Positions 1-8,354 of a DNA stretch of 64,000 nucleotides are shown here, one piece after another. Within the stretch, counting starts at the first letter, position 1, and each line of letters opens with the position of its first letter. Under the pieces are notes generated by a model. The model was not told the DNA's origin and did no database searches. It saw nothing but the letters and a program-made list of their open reading frames with translations. Both the position numbers and the translations under genes were made by a program. Where the stretch lies: the NCBI GenBank assembly GCA_016714985.1, contig JADKBS010000001.1, positions 138,501 through 202,500 on the forward strand, written 5' to 3'. The DNA comes from Saprospiraceae bacterium. Its GTDB lineage: Bacteria; Bacteroidota; Bacteroidia; Chitinophagales; Saprospiraceae.

Positions 1-68
1 CAGCGGGTGCTGTTGAAGCAAATGGCACCGAGTCGGGCAGCAAAGCAGGGGAGCAGGATGATGACTGA
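1..68 (+). CDS. C-terminal tail of an unidentified protein (partial)
   Basis: Reading from base 3, an open frame gives a short acidic tail ending in QDDD and a TGA at 66-68, followed directly by a strong terminator hairpin. The decaheme cytochrome at 849-1720 ends in a similar GGDDD, so this could be the end of a related protein. Too little remains to name it. Confidence 0.4.
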   Translation, partial: AGAVEANGTESGSKAGEQDDD

Positions 69-74
69 TTCGAT

Positions 75-115
75 AACAAGTGGCGGCAATTATATTGTCG
101 CCACTTGTTCTTTTT
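75..115 (+). terminator. Rho-independent terminator
   Basis: A stem of about 16 bp (AACAAGTGGCGGCAAT pairing with ATTGTCGCCACTTGTT, one G-T pair) is followed by TCTTTTTG. It lies 7 bases after the TGA of the partial upstream frame and fits as its terminator. Confidence 0.8.
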
Positions 116-263
116 GTTTCAACGTAACTACTTAGCAGGGGGTATTTTTTTGGGAAAAATTTTCAATTTTTCCCAAAAAAATACCCCAAAATGTGGGAGG
201 AGAGCGAAAAAATGAAATTTTTTCGCTCTCCTCCCACACCCTCCTAAGCAATTACGTTTCAAC
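116..263. mobile_element. IS66-like miniature element (MITE) with 8-bp target duplication
   Basis: A 132-bp non-coding element (124-255) is flanked by the perfect direct repeat GTTTCAAC at 116-123 and 256-263. Its ends are inverted repeats: the left end begins GTAACTACTTAGCAGGGGGT and the complement of the right end begins GTAATTGCTTAGGAGGGT. Inside are two hairpins, at 139-187 and 194-236. GTAA termini and 8-bp duplications are typical of the IS66 family, so this looks like a non-autonomous derivative. A left-truncated copy lies at 1766-1833. Confidence 0.75.
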
Positions 264-279
264 AATTAATTCTTGAATT

Positions 280-852
280 ATGAAACAATCACTGCTAATA
301 AAACATGTACTGCCATTTGTCAACTGGTTTGTGCTGATGATACTGATTGCGGTCGGTATTGATTATTTACTCCATTATTTCCATTGGGTTTTCGTAGGCC
401 GTTATCTTGGATATTTGGGCACGTTCGTTATTTTATTATCCTTTACTTATTCGTTGCGGAAGCGGAAATTGATACAAACTGGTTCGCCCAAACAACTATT
501 GCAGGCACACGAATACATGGCATGGGCAGGCTCTATCATGATAATAGTCCATGCGGGTATACATTTTAATGCACTGCTTCCGTGGCTCGCCATTCTTATG
601 CTCTTGATTAATGTGGCAAGTGGGTTGGTTGGAAAATACCTTTTAAAAAGCGCAAATGAATCATTGAACGCCAACCGAAAAGCCTTAATGGATTCGGGTA
701 GCGACAAAGAAGCAGCGGATAAGCAGTTGTTTTTTGATGCCATTATGGTTGATGCCATGAAGAAATGGCGGGTGGTTCACCTGCCGATTTCATTGCTATT
801 GGCGCTGCTTTCATTGATACATATTGCTTCCGTAATCATGTTCACGAAATGA
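280..852 (+). CDS. Integral membrane diheme cytochrome b-like protein
   Basis: 190 residues with about five membrane segments (roughly 13-33, 41-58, 79-96, 100-120, 166-188). Histidines at 77 and 91 and at 167 and 181 are each 14 apart inside helices, the classical spacing for two bis-histidine b hemes, and His95 is a further candidate. The TGA overlaps the ATG of the multiheme cytochrome gene (ATGA), so the two are translationally coupled. The likely role (inference) is a membrane anchor passing electrons between the quinone pool and the periplasmic multiheme partner. I cannot assign a named family with certainty. The start lies just after the MITE, whose right end may now form the upstream leader. 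Confidence 0.72.
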   Translation: MKQSLLIKHVLPFVNWFVLMILIAVGIDYLLHYFHWVFVGRYLGYLGTFVILLSFTYSLRKRKLIQTGSPKQLLQAHEYMAWAGSIMIIVHAGIHFNALLPWLAILMLLINVASGLVGKYLLKSANESLNANRKALMDSGSDKEAADKQLFFDAIMVDAMKKWRVVHLPISLLLALLSLIHIASVIMFTK

Positions 853-1720
853 AAAAGCTAATCATATTCGGTTTAATAGTTGTCATTGTTTTATTGGCAG
901 CTAAATACCCTCACGTTATGCTCAATCCGGGTGAACTTTCACAGGGGCATCAAGATTTAGGCAATAAATGCTATTCGTGCCATACGCCATTTAGCGGCAT
1001 TGAAAATGACAAGTGCATAGCCTGTCATAAAGTATCAGAAATAGGATTGGATACGAAAATAGCTCAAGCGGAGAAAGTCGTGTTCCACGAACAACTGTTA
1101 GACCAAACCTGCACTTCTTGCCATACTGACCATAATGGCATTAACCCAGATTTATCCTTAACCAATTTTGAACATACACTGATTGCAAAAACGGTGATAA
1201 ACGATTGCATTAAATGCCATCAAAAACCAGCAGACAAATTGCATGAGCAATTGTCTGCATCCTGTAATAAATGCCATACTACCAATGAATGGAAATTGAC
1301 TGGGCCATTCGACCATGCCATGATAGCAAAAATGAAAGGGAAAAATGCACTAGTTGCCACAATAACCCAGATGATTCGTTTCACAGCACAATTAAAGATA
1401 ATTGTATTAAATGCCATGACACCGAGCGGTGGAGTCCGTCTTCTTTTGACCATTCCACCTATTTCGTATTGGATGGAGACCACAACGCCAAATGCAATAC
1501 TTGCCATTTAAACGGCAATTTTGAAGCATATACTTGCTATGGCTGCCATGAGCATACGGTCAGCAATATCAGGGCGGAACACAGCGAAGAAGGCATCTCG
1601 AACTTAAATAACTGCGTCGCTTGCCACCAAAGCGGGAACGAACATGACATGAGGAGGAACGGCAACGAGGGTGAATACAATAACCCCAAAAATGAACGAA
1701 AAGGCGGTGACGATGATTGA
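849..1720 (+). CDS. Decaheme c-type cytochrome (cytochrome c3/c7-like), frameshifted
   Basis: An N-terminal membrane/signal helix (residues 1-17) is followed by ten CxxCH motifs: CYSCH, CIACH, CTSCH, CIKCH and CNKCH in the first frame, then CTSCH, CIKCH, CNTCH, CYGCH and CVACH in the second. The frame changes near 1325-1345, in an A/G-rich stretch, and one missing base explains it. The repeated FDH...CxxCH spacing continues across the break, so the gene is one unit. The protein should be periplasmic and bind ten hemes covalently, working with the overlapping cytochrome b gene. It is either a pseudogene or a consensus error; other frameshifts in this window favour the latter. The C-terminus is hydrophilic and acidic. 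Confidence 0.75.
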
Positions 1721-2053
1721 TATGCCGCAAGCGGTGGCCTCGGATGAACAGCATAGCAAAGAACACCCCAAAATATGGGAGGAGAGAAAAAATGGAATTT
1801 TTTCTCTCCTCCCACACCCTACTAAGCAGCTACAATCATTTATAGCTTTTATGAAAGTGGAAAGGGAATTTGTCTATTTCCGACCCTAATTATCCCCGTT
1901 CAGCGCATTAATGGCTTTGAAACGCCACAAAGTGTCAAACCAACACCTTCTTTTGCATAACCTTATTTGTGCCTAACTCATACGGTTTCGCCCCTGTTTA
2001 AGAGATTATCCAAAAAGCGCCAAACGCATTGCGGGCGGCATAAAACCAATCTT
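1721..2053. other. Intergenic region with truncated MITE copy
   Basis: No gene is supported here. The stretch holds the partial IS66-like element at 1766-1833; the remainder shows no convincing reading frame. Short frames on both strands in and around it overlap the cytochrome gene or the hairpin. Confidence 0.6.
1766..1833. mobile_element. Right-half copy of the IS66-like MITE
   Basis: It repeats the second hairpin and right end of the element at 124-255: CCCCAAAATATGGGAGGAGA, a loop, then the complementary arm and CACACCCTACTAAGCAGCTAC. The complement of its end begins GTAGCTGCTTAGTAGGGT. The left half and a matching target duplication are not visible. It may double as a terminator for the cytochrome genes. 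Confidence 0.65.
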
Positions 2054-2723
2054 ATGATGTTTCCACAATCCAACAATTTATGGAAAATCGGAGTAGCCCT
2101 TTCGGTGTTGCTACTTGCAAGTGCCTGTACCCGTGAGTATATCCAAGACGTCAACGACGTCTGCTTTGAGCAAGAAGTGCTGCCCATTTTCCAATCCAAC
2201 TGCACCCAAAGCGGTTGCCACAATTCCACCAGCCGAGAGTCTGGCTATGATTTTAGCACTTACGAAGGCATCCTAAAAGGCATAGAGCCCGGCAATTACA
2301 AGCAGAGCGAAGCCTATAAGGTTATCACCAAAACCTTCGGGGGAGGAAGCCATGCCCCCCTCGCCCTACGACCGCCTTTCCGATGAGCAAATCACCACCA
2401 TCGCCCTTTGGATAGAGGGTGGTGCCCAAAATACTACCAACTGCCAAAGCGGTTGCGACACCACCAACATCACCCTTTCAGGTTCGGTTATTCCAATTTT
2501 TGAGAACTATTGCAACGGTTGCCACGGCGGCAGTGCCCCGCTTGGCAACGTTGACCTCGGCAACTATGACGGCATCCAGAAAACGGTCAACGATGGCACG
2601 CTGGTTGGCTCCGTCAATCATGCGTCGGGCTACTCGGCTATGCCACAGTCCGCCAACAAATTGTCAAGCTGCCAGATAACCAAAATCGAGAAGTGGATTG
2701 CGCTGGGCGCAAAAAACGACTAA
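2054..2723 (+). CDS. Heme-binding c-type cytochrome lipoprotein, frameshifted
   Basis: The N-terminus is a lipoprotein signal ending LLASAC. Two heme sites follow: an unusual CTQSGCH (CX4CH) and a standard CNGCH, each at the head of a module of about 100 residues ending in an LWIEGGAQ or KWIALGAK segment. A single extra base, probably in the G run at 2339-2343, splits the frame; the paralogue at 3645-4391 aligns straight across the break (KVITKTFGG / EEAMPPSPYDR). It probably anchors to the outer or inner membrane and carries electrons in the periplasm. It shares a cluster with the DUF5777 barrel and the paralogue. The start is the first of two ATGs before the signal sequence. Confidence 0.75.
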
Positions 2724-2733
2724 TCCTTAAAAA

Positions 2734-3642
2734 ATGAAATTCATGCAAAAGCTTATATATCAATGGGTTGCCTTCGCAATGTTTTGCCTTGCAGCAACTT
2801 CCATCCAAGCCCAAGACGAGCCGAGTCTGCTCGACCTGCTGGGTGGCGATGAGACCACCGACTACGCCACCAATGCCTTCAAAAGTCCCCGTGTCATCAA
2901 CGGGCACAGCATGGAAATGCTGCACGAAGGCACCCTCGATTTCCGCATCCTGCACCGCTTCGGCGATGTCAGTCGAGGCTACTATGAATTCTTCGGCCTC
3001 GACCAAGCCAGCATGCGCATGGCCTTCGACTATGGCGTGACGCCGAACCTGATGCTCGGTCTTGGGCGCAGCACCAACAAAAAGGAACTGGACGGCTTTG
3101 TGAAATACCGCATCCTTTGGCAGTCAACGGGCAAGCGCAACATGCCCATCTCGCTGCTCTGGGTGAGCGGCGTCACCATGAATGGACTGAAAGACCCCGT
3201 CGGCAACCCAGAGGTGGAGGCTACTTTCTCCCGCCGATTGGGCTACTACCACGAGCTTATCATTGGGCGAAAGTTCAATGAGCATTTCACGCTCCAACTG
3301 ACACCGACGCTCGTACACAGGAACATCGTTGACAATAAGTTGATTTCCAACGACTTGTACGCATTGGCCATTGGTGGGCGCTATAAGTTGACCCAGCGTT
3401 TGGCCATCGTCTGGGATTACGGCTATGTGTTTAACCGCTTTCCCGACAATGCCACCCGCAACCCACTTTCAATCGGAGTGGACATTGAAACGGGCGGCCA
3501 CGTGTTCCAGCTGCATTTCTCCAACGCCATCGGCATGAACGAGCGGGCCTACCTAGCGGACACCAATGGCAATTGGGCCAAGGGGCAAATCCGCTTCGGT
3601 TTCAACTTGTCGAGGGTATTCCAAATCAAGAAAAACGTTTAA
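2734..3642 (+). CDS. DUF5777-family outer-membrane beta-barrel protein
   Basis: 302 residues with a signal peptide ending SIQAQ, then the family's LLDLLGGDE opening, the SPRVINGHSMEMLHEGTLDF segment and EFFGLDQASMRMAFDYG. The rest alternates in the manner of a small beta-barrel (LMLGLGRS, ALAIGGRYKL, IRFGFNLSRVFQ). Function is unknown. It starts 11 bases after the first heme lipoprotein and ends 2 bases before the second, so the three are one operon; an outer-membrane partner for heme or electron-transfer proteins is a reasonable inference. Confidence 0.8.
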   Translation: MKFMQKLIYQWVAFAMFCLAATSIQAQDEPSLLDLLGGDETTDYATNAFKSPRVINGHSMEMLHEGTLDFRILHRFGDVSRGYYEFFGLDQASMRMAFDYGVTPNLMLGLGRSTNKKELDGFVKYRILWQSTGKRNMPISLLWVSGVTMNGLKDPVGNPEVEATFSRRLGYYHELIIGRKFNEHFTLQLTPTLVHRNIVDNKLISNDLYALAIGGRYKLTQRLAIVWDYGYVFNRFPDNATRNPLSIGVDIETGGHVFQLHFSNAIGMNERAYLADTNGNWAKGQIRFGFNLSRVFQIKKNV

Positions 3643-3644
3643 AC

Positions 3645-4391
3645 ATGAAGAAAATACAGCCGTTTTTTGCCCTTGTGGTGATGGGAGCTTTGCTCTTCAT
3701 CACGCTCTATTCCTCCTGCAAGCGGGAGCCCGTTTTTGTGGGCGAATTGCCCGACCCCATTGATACAACAGGGGACACGACACCCGTCGTCGTCACGCAC
3801 CCCTGCGATCCCGATTCGGTCTATTTCGAGGCGCAAGTGTTGCCCATTTTAGCCTCCAACTGCGCCCAATCAGGCTGTCACGACGTGCAGTCGCACGAAG
3901 AGGGCGTGATTTTGACCAACTATGCCAACGTGTTGGCGACCGGCAAAATCAAGCTAAACGACCCTGCTGACAGTAAAATCTATAAGGTGCTGAATGACAG
4001 CGACCCCGAAGATAGGATGCCGCCTGCACCTGCATCTGCCCTCACCGCCGCTCAGAAAGCGCTGATTCTCAAATGGATACAGCAAGGTGCCCAAGACCTG
4101 ACCTGCGATGGCGGCTGCGACACGACCAATGTGACGTTCAGCGCCGCGGTAAAACCCTTGCTCGACTTGAAATGCATTGGTTGCCACGGCAACAACAACC
4201 CCAGTGGTGGCATCAAGCTAAACAGCTACGACTTTGTAAAAGCTCAAGTGGACAACGGCCAGCTCTGGGGCAGTGTCAACCACGAAGCTGGCTACAAGGC
4301 AATGCCTTACCCCGCTGGGAGCAATAAACTGCCGCAGTGCGAACTCGACGTTATACGTATTTGGATAGAGGATGGGGCACCAAATAATTGA
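3645..4391 (+). CDS. c-type cytochrome lipoprotein, paralogue of 2054-2723
   Basis: 248 residues. The lipoprotein signal ends ITLYSSC. The CX4CH-type site CAQSGCH lies near residue 75 and CIGCH near residue 180, with MPPAPASALTAAQ between them. The module repeats itself: CDPDSVYFEAQVLPIL versus CDTTNVTFSAAVKPLL. This gene is intact and gives the reference reading for its broken neighbour. The chosen ATG follows the DUF5777 stop by 2 bases and gives a clean signal peptide; longer readings run into the barrel gene. A periplasmic electron carrier is likely. Confidence 0.82.
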   Translation: MKKIQPFFALVVMGALLFITLYSSCKREPVFVGELPDPIDTTGDTTPVVVTHPCDPDSVYFEAQVLPILASNCAQSGCHDVQSHEEGVILTNYANVLATGKIKLNDPADSKIYKVLNDSDPEDRMPPAPASALTAAQKALILKWIQQGAQDLTCDGGCDTTNVTFSAAVKPLLDLKCIGCHGNNNPSGGIKLNSYDFVKAQVDNGQLWGSVNHEAGYKAMPYPAGSNKLPQCELDVIRIWIEDGAPNN

Positions 4392-4446
4392 TAGAAAATC
4401 GCAGATTTAATCTCCATTCTGCGGAATTAGATTAAAACATAAGCTT

Positions 4447-4481
4447 CCCACAAAGCGCTGATAGTCTGCGTTTTGTGGGAT
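4447..4481 (+). terminator. Terminator-like hairpin
   Basis: CCCACAAAGCGC pairs with GCGTTTTGTGGG around a short loop, about 55 bases after the cytochrome lipoprotein stop. A second small hairpin (TCCCGAAAAATCGGGA) follows at 4486-4501. No T-tract follows the first stem, so termination strength is uncertain. Confidence 0.5.
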
Positions 4482-4537
4482 TCATTCCCGAAAAATCGGG
4501 ACAGGCTATTCACCATTTATCATTCATAATTAATTTC

Positions 4538-4545
4538 TATCTTTG
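4538..4545 (+). promoter_or_regulatory. Bacteroidota -7 promoter box TATCTTTG
   Basis: TATCTTTG matches TAnnTTTG exactly. The initiation point would fall about 5-8 bases downstream, at or next to the ATG at 4553, so the message for the His-rich protein may be leaderless. No clear -33 element was seen. Confidence 0.5.
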
Positions 4546-4552
4546 CCCCGCA

Positions 4553-4945
4553 ATGAAAAACGCATTCGCCAAATTCCTCCTTGTTTTGTTCCTGTTCGGC
4601 GCCCTCGTGCCTGTACAGGCCAAAGAGGAATTGGCGAAACTACCCGACTTGCTCGAACACTTCAAGGAGCACCAAGCCGAAACGCCCGGCATCCCTTTTT
4701 TCCAGTTCTGGAAAATGCACTATGGAGAGGACTTTGCGCAGCACGAAACCGACCACGATCACTCCAAGCTGCCTGGCAAAGCGCATTGCGACCATCTCCA
4801 CGCACCAACCTTGATAGCTTTTCAAAATCTACAGGACTTCCCTGTGGGCCAGCCCACCATCGGTGAGGCCAGCCGTCCCGTTTTCCAAGACCAATCCTAC
4901 GATTTTTCCCTTCCACAAGACATCTGGCAGCCGCCCAAGGTGTAA
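4553..4945 (+). CDS. Small His-rich periplasmic protein, candidate metal-binding partner of the efflux pump
   Basis: 130 residues. The signal peptide ends LVPVQA. The middle carries a cluster of His, Asp and one Cys (HETDHDHSKLPGKAHCDHLH) suited to soft or transition metal binding. It lies immediately upstream of the RND pump gene, and small secreted His-rich proteins often accompany Cus/Czc systems in this phylum. The ATG was chosen because it follows the TATCTTTG box and opens the signal peptide; the longer reading adds an implausible leader. Metal binding is inferred from composition only. Confidence 0.7.
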   Translation: MKNAFAKFLLVLFLFGALVPVQAKEELAKLPDLLEHFKEHQAETPGIPFFQFWKMHYGEDFAQHETDHDHSKLPGKAHCDHLHAPTLIAFQNLQDFPVGQPTIGEASRPVFQDQSYDFSLPQDIWQPPKV

Positions 4946-5132
4946 TTTACGATTTACGAATGACGATTTACCGGATTGCCGACTGGGGTTGCCGCATTGA
5001 TTGTCATTTTGAGCTTAATTTCAAAGTGTTGAACGTCAGCTCATTATCCGATTCATCTTTTTAAAAAATCCCTCCTTTGCTCGCATACTACCGCCCCCAA
5101 TCGTAATTCGCAATCGAAATCCGTAAATCATC
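4944..5132. repeat. Spaced palindromic repeat arms between genes
   Basis: TTTACGATTTACGAATGACG near 4948 is complementary in style to AATCGTAATTCGCAATCG and CGTAAATCATC near 5098-5131. The arms are built of degenerate 7-8 base units. The right arm ends two bases before the pump start codon. Confidence 0.5.
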
Positions 5133-5134
5133 TC

Positions 5135-8100
5135 ATGCTAGATTCCATTATTTCTTTCTCCATAAAAAACAAAACCATCGTCGCCCTCGGCACCTTGGCC
5201 TTGGCCGTTTGGGGCATCTTCGCCTTCACCCGGCTGCCCATTGACGCCATTCCCGACATTACCAACAACCAAGCGCAAGTGCTCACGGTTTGCCCCACCT
5301 TGGCTACACCAGAGGTGGAGCAGTTCATTACCTACCCCATCGAAAGCGCCGTGCGGAGCATCCCCGGCGTGCTCGAATTGCGGAGTATCAGCCGCTTTGG
5401 GTTGAGCGTGGTGACGGTCGTTTTCGACGAGGATATCGACAAATACCTCATCCGGCAGCTCATCAACGAGAAGCTGAAAATGGCGGAGGAGCAAATCCCC
5501 GCTGGCTTCGGTACGCCGGAGCTAGCGCCCATCTCCACGGGTTTGGGCGAAATCCTGCACTACCGCATCGAGCCAAAACCCGGCTACGAAGACCGCTACT
5601 CTCCCACCGAATTGCGCAGCATCCAAGACTGGATTGTGAAGCGCCAACTCATGGGCATCCCCGGCGTTGTCGAAATCAACAGCTTTGGCGGCTACCTAAA
5701 GCAGTACGAAGTGGCCGTGACGCCCGCCCGCCTCAAAGCCTTTGGCATCGGCATCGGCGAGGTGTTCGCTGCGCTCGAAAATGCAAACGAGAACACGGGC
5801 GGCGCTTATATCGAAAAGAACGCCAACGCCTATTTCATCCGCAGTGAGGGTTTGGCTAAGTCCATCGAAGACATCAAGCAAATAGTGGTGAAGTCCGAGG
5901 ATGGAACGCCAGTTAAGATTGGCGATATTGGGGAGGTTAAAATCGGTCATGCTCCCCGCTACGGCGCCGTGAGCCACAACGGCGAGGGCGAAATCGTGCT
6001 CGGCATCGTGATGATGCTCAAGGGCGAGAACGCCGCCAACGTCATCCAACGGGTGAAGGAGCGGGTGGCGCAAATCCAGTCTTCGTTGCCGGAGGGCATC
6101 ACCATCACCACGTTTTTGGACCGGGAAAAACTCGTGGACCGCACCATCGCCACCGTCCAGAAGAACCTCATCGAAGGGGCGCTCATCGTCATTTTCATCC
6201 TTGTGCTGCTGGTCGGCAATTTCCGGGCGGGCCTCATCATTGCCTCGGTCATCCCGCTGTCCATGCTCTTTGCGCTGGGCATGATGCAACTCACGGGCGT
6301 CAGTGCCAACCTCATGTCGCTCGGTGCGATTGACTTCGGGTTGATTGTGGATGGGGCGGTGATTATCGTCGAGGCGACGCTGCATTTCCTACAGAGCAAA
6401 GTTTTTAAACACGGAGGGTCAGAGGGCACAGAGGAACACAGAGAGGGGATTGAAGACGAAAAAAACTCTGTGTCCCTAAGTGCCCTCCGACCCTCTGTGT
6501 TAACCCTAAGTCCATCGGAGATGGACGAAGCCGTCAGGCACTCGTCCTCTAAAATCATGCGTTCCAGCGTCTTCGGGGTCATCATCATCCTCATTGTTTA
6601 CCTGCCCATCCTCTCGCTCACGGGCGTGGAGGGCAAGATGTTCAAGCCGATGGCGCAGACCGTCAGCTTTGCGCTCATCGGGGCGCTGCTGCTCTCGCTG
6701 ACCTACGTGCCAGCCGTCAGTGCCGCTTTTTTGAGTAAAAAACTCAAGGCGGAAAAGACCTTCGCCGACCGCATCATTATCTTTTTTCAAAACCTGTATT
6801 TGCCCGCACTCAATTTTGCCTTGCAATGGCGCAAACTGGTGCTGGGCATCACTCTCGCCGTTTTCGTCCTCAGCATCTGGCTTTTCTCCCGAATGGGCGG
6901 CGAGTTCATCCCCACCCTCGACGAGGGCGACATCATGATGCACGGCTTCTGCAAGCCTGGCACCTCGCTGACGCAAACACTGGAGAGTCATCGCTTGGCG
7001 CAAAAAATCATCATGGAGAATTTCCCGGACGAGGTCGAGCAGGTCATCTCGAAAATCGGCAGCGCCGAAATCCCGACCGACCCGATGGCACCGGAGACCG
7101 CCGACAACGTCATTTTATTGAAGCCAAAAGAACAGTGGAAACGGGCGGAGACGAAGGAAGAATTGGTGGAAATGATTGAGGCGAAGGTCTATGACGTACC
7201 TGGAATGGCCTTCGAGTTCACGCAGCCCATCAAGATGCGTTTCGATGAAATGATGACCGGGGTGCGCTCCGACATCGCCGTGAAAATCTTCGGCGATAAC
7301 CTCGACAGCCTCGCCCGTGCGGGGCATCGGGTGGAGGCCATTATAAAAAATGTGGCGGGCCTGAACGACCTGAAAGTAGAGCAAATCGAGGGTTTGCCGC
7401 AAATCGTCGCCCGCTACGACTACAACAAAATCGCCCGCTATGGGCTGCACGTGAAGGACGTGAACGAGGCACTGCGCACCGCCTTTGCTGGCACGGCTGC
7501 CGGCGCCATTTTCGAGGACGAGCGACGCTTCGACCTCGTGGTGCGCCTCGCCGCCGACCATCGTGCCGACATCGAGGACGTGCGCCAACTGCCCATCGCT
7601 ACCCCGACTGGGCAGCTCATCCCGCTCAGCGAGGTAGCCGATGTGAACTACCGCCCCGGTGCTGCGCAAATCAGCCGGGACGATGGCCGCCGCCGCATCG
7701 TGGTGAGCGCCAACGTGCGGGGCCGGGACGTGGAGAGCGCCATTGCCGATGTGCAAGCGGTTTTGAGTGAAAAACTGAAACTGCCGAGTGGCTACTACTA
7801 CACGTTCGGTGGGCAATTCGAGAACCTGAAAGCGGCGAAGGCTCGCCTCAGCATCGCCGTACCAGTGGCGCTTTTGCTCATCTTCGGCTTGCTGTATTTC
7901 ACCTTTAACTCGTTGAAAGAGAGCACGTTAATCTTCACGGCCATCCCCATGTCGGCGGTCGGTGGCGTGTTTGCGCTGCTGCTGCGTGACATGCCATTTT
8001 CCATCTCGGCAGGCGTAGGTTTCATCGCCCTGTTCGGTGTGGCGGTGCTCAACGGCATCGTGCTCATTTCCTATTTCAAACAGTTGGAAGCGGAGGGCGT

Positions 8101-8344
8101 GAACAACGTGCATGAGCGCATCATCCGTGGTGCGCTGGTGCGCCTGCGCCCCGTGCTGATGACGGCGGCGGTGGCGTCGCTGGGCTTTCTCCCGATGGCC
8201 ATTTCGAGTGGGGCGGGGGCAGAGGTGCAGCGGCCCTTGGCGACGGTGGTGATTGGTGGCTTGGTGACTTCCACGCTGCTGACGTTGGTGGTGCTGCCGG
8301 TGTTGTATGCGATGTTTTTTAGGAGGAAAAACAATGAAGCTTGA
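5135..8344 (+). CDS. cusA: Heavy-metal efflux RND pump (CusA/CzcA family)
   Basis: 1069 residues, full length for the HME-RND family. The N-terminal membrane helix (about 12-30) is followed by porter domains with SISRFGLSVVTVVFD, then DFGLIVDGAVIIVEA in the central helix bundle, whose acidic residues mark proton-driven heavy-metal pumps. The second half repeats the layout and ends in membrane helices. It exports metal ions (copper/silver or zinc/cobalt/cadmium; specificity not readable) from the inner membrane and periplasm through the TolC-like channel and CusB-like adaptor downstream. Oddity: about 40 residues after HFLQSK, before SPSEMDEAVRHSS, correspond to a palindromic repeat inserted in frame (6405-6503) in a cytoplasmic loop that is normally only a few residues long. 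Confidence 0.92.
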   Translation: MLDSIISFSIKNKTIVALGTLALAVWGIFAFTRLPIDAIPDITNNQAQVLTVCPTLATPEVEQFITYPIESAVRSIPGVLELRSISRFGLSVVTVVFDEDIDKYLIRQLINEKLKMAEEQIPAGFGTPELAPISTGLGEILHYRIEPKPGYEDRYSPTELRSIQDWIVKRQLMGIPGVVEINSFGGYLKQYEVAVTPARLKAFGIGIGEVFAALENANENTGGAYIEKNANAYFIRSEGLAKSIEDIKQIVVKSEDGTPVKIGDIGEVKIGHAPRYGAVSHNGEGEIVLGIVMMLKGENAANVIQRVKERVAQIQSSLPEGITITTFLDREKLVDRTIATVQKNLIEGALIVIFILVLLVGNFRAGLIIASVIPLSMLFALGMMQLTGVSANLMSLGAIDFGLIVDGAVIIVEATLHFLQSKVFKHGGSEGTEEHREGIEDEKNSVSLSALRPSVLTLSPSEMDEAVRHSSSKIMRSSVFGVIIILIVYLPILSLTGVEGKMFKPMAQTVSFALIGALLLSLTYVPAVSAAFLSKKLKAEKTFADRIIIFFQNLYLPALNFALQWRKLVLGITLAVFVLSIWLFSRMGGEFIPTLDEGDIMMHGFCKPGTSLTQTLESHRLAQKIIMENFPDEVEQVISKIGSAEIPTDPMAPETADNVILLKPKEQWKRAETKEELVEMIEAKVYDVPGMAFEFTQPIKMRFDEMMTGVRSDIAVKIFGDNLDSLARAGHRVEAIIKNVAGLNDLKVEQIEGLPQIVARYDYNKIARYGLHVKDVNEALRTAFAGTAAGAIFEDERRFDLVVRLAADHRADIEDVRQLPIATPTGQLIPLSEVADVNYRPGAAQISRDDGRRRIVVSANVRGRDVESAIADVQAVLSEKLKLPSGYYYTFGGQFENLKAAKARLSIAVPVALLLIFGLLYFTFNSLKESTLIFTAIPMSAVGGVFALLLRDMPFSISAGVGFIALFGVAVLNGIVLISYFKQLEAEGVNNVHERIIRGALVRLRPVLMTAAVASLGFLPMAISSGAGAEVQRPLATVVIGGLVTSTLLTLVVLPVLYAMFFRRKNNEA
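6405..6503. repeat. In-frame palindromic insertion inside the RND pump gene
   Basis: The left arm at 6405-6443 (contains GGAGGGTCAGAGGGCACAGA) is complementary, with a few mismatches, to the right arm at 6466-6503 (contains AAGTGCCCTCCGACCCTCTG). The element is 99 bases, a multiple of three, and stays open. It has the same style as the intergenic palindromes of this window. Confidence 0.8.
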
Positions 8345-8354
8345 CCAAACGAGG

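Noticed and set aside
1671..1889. 72-residue frame spanning the end of the cytochrome and the MITE copy
   Set aside because: It translates hairpin DNA and part of another gene; no independent start signal.
7115..7816. 233-residue reverse-strand frame opposite the RND pump
   Set aside because: It lies wholly antisense to a well-supported pump gene and shows no recognisable motif.
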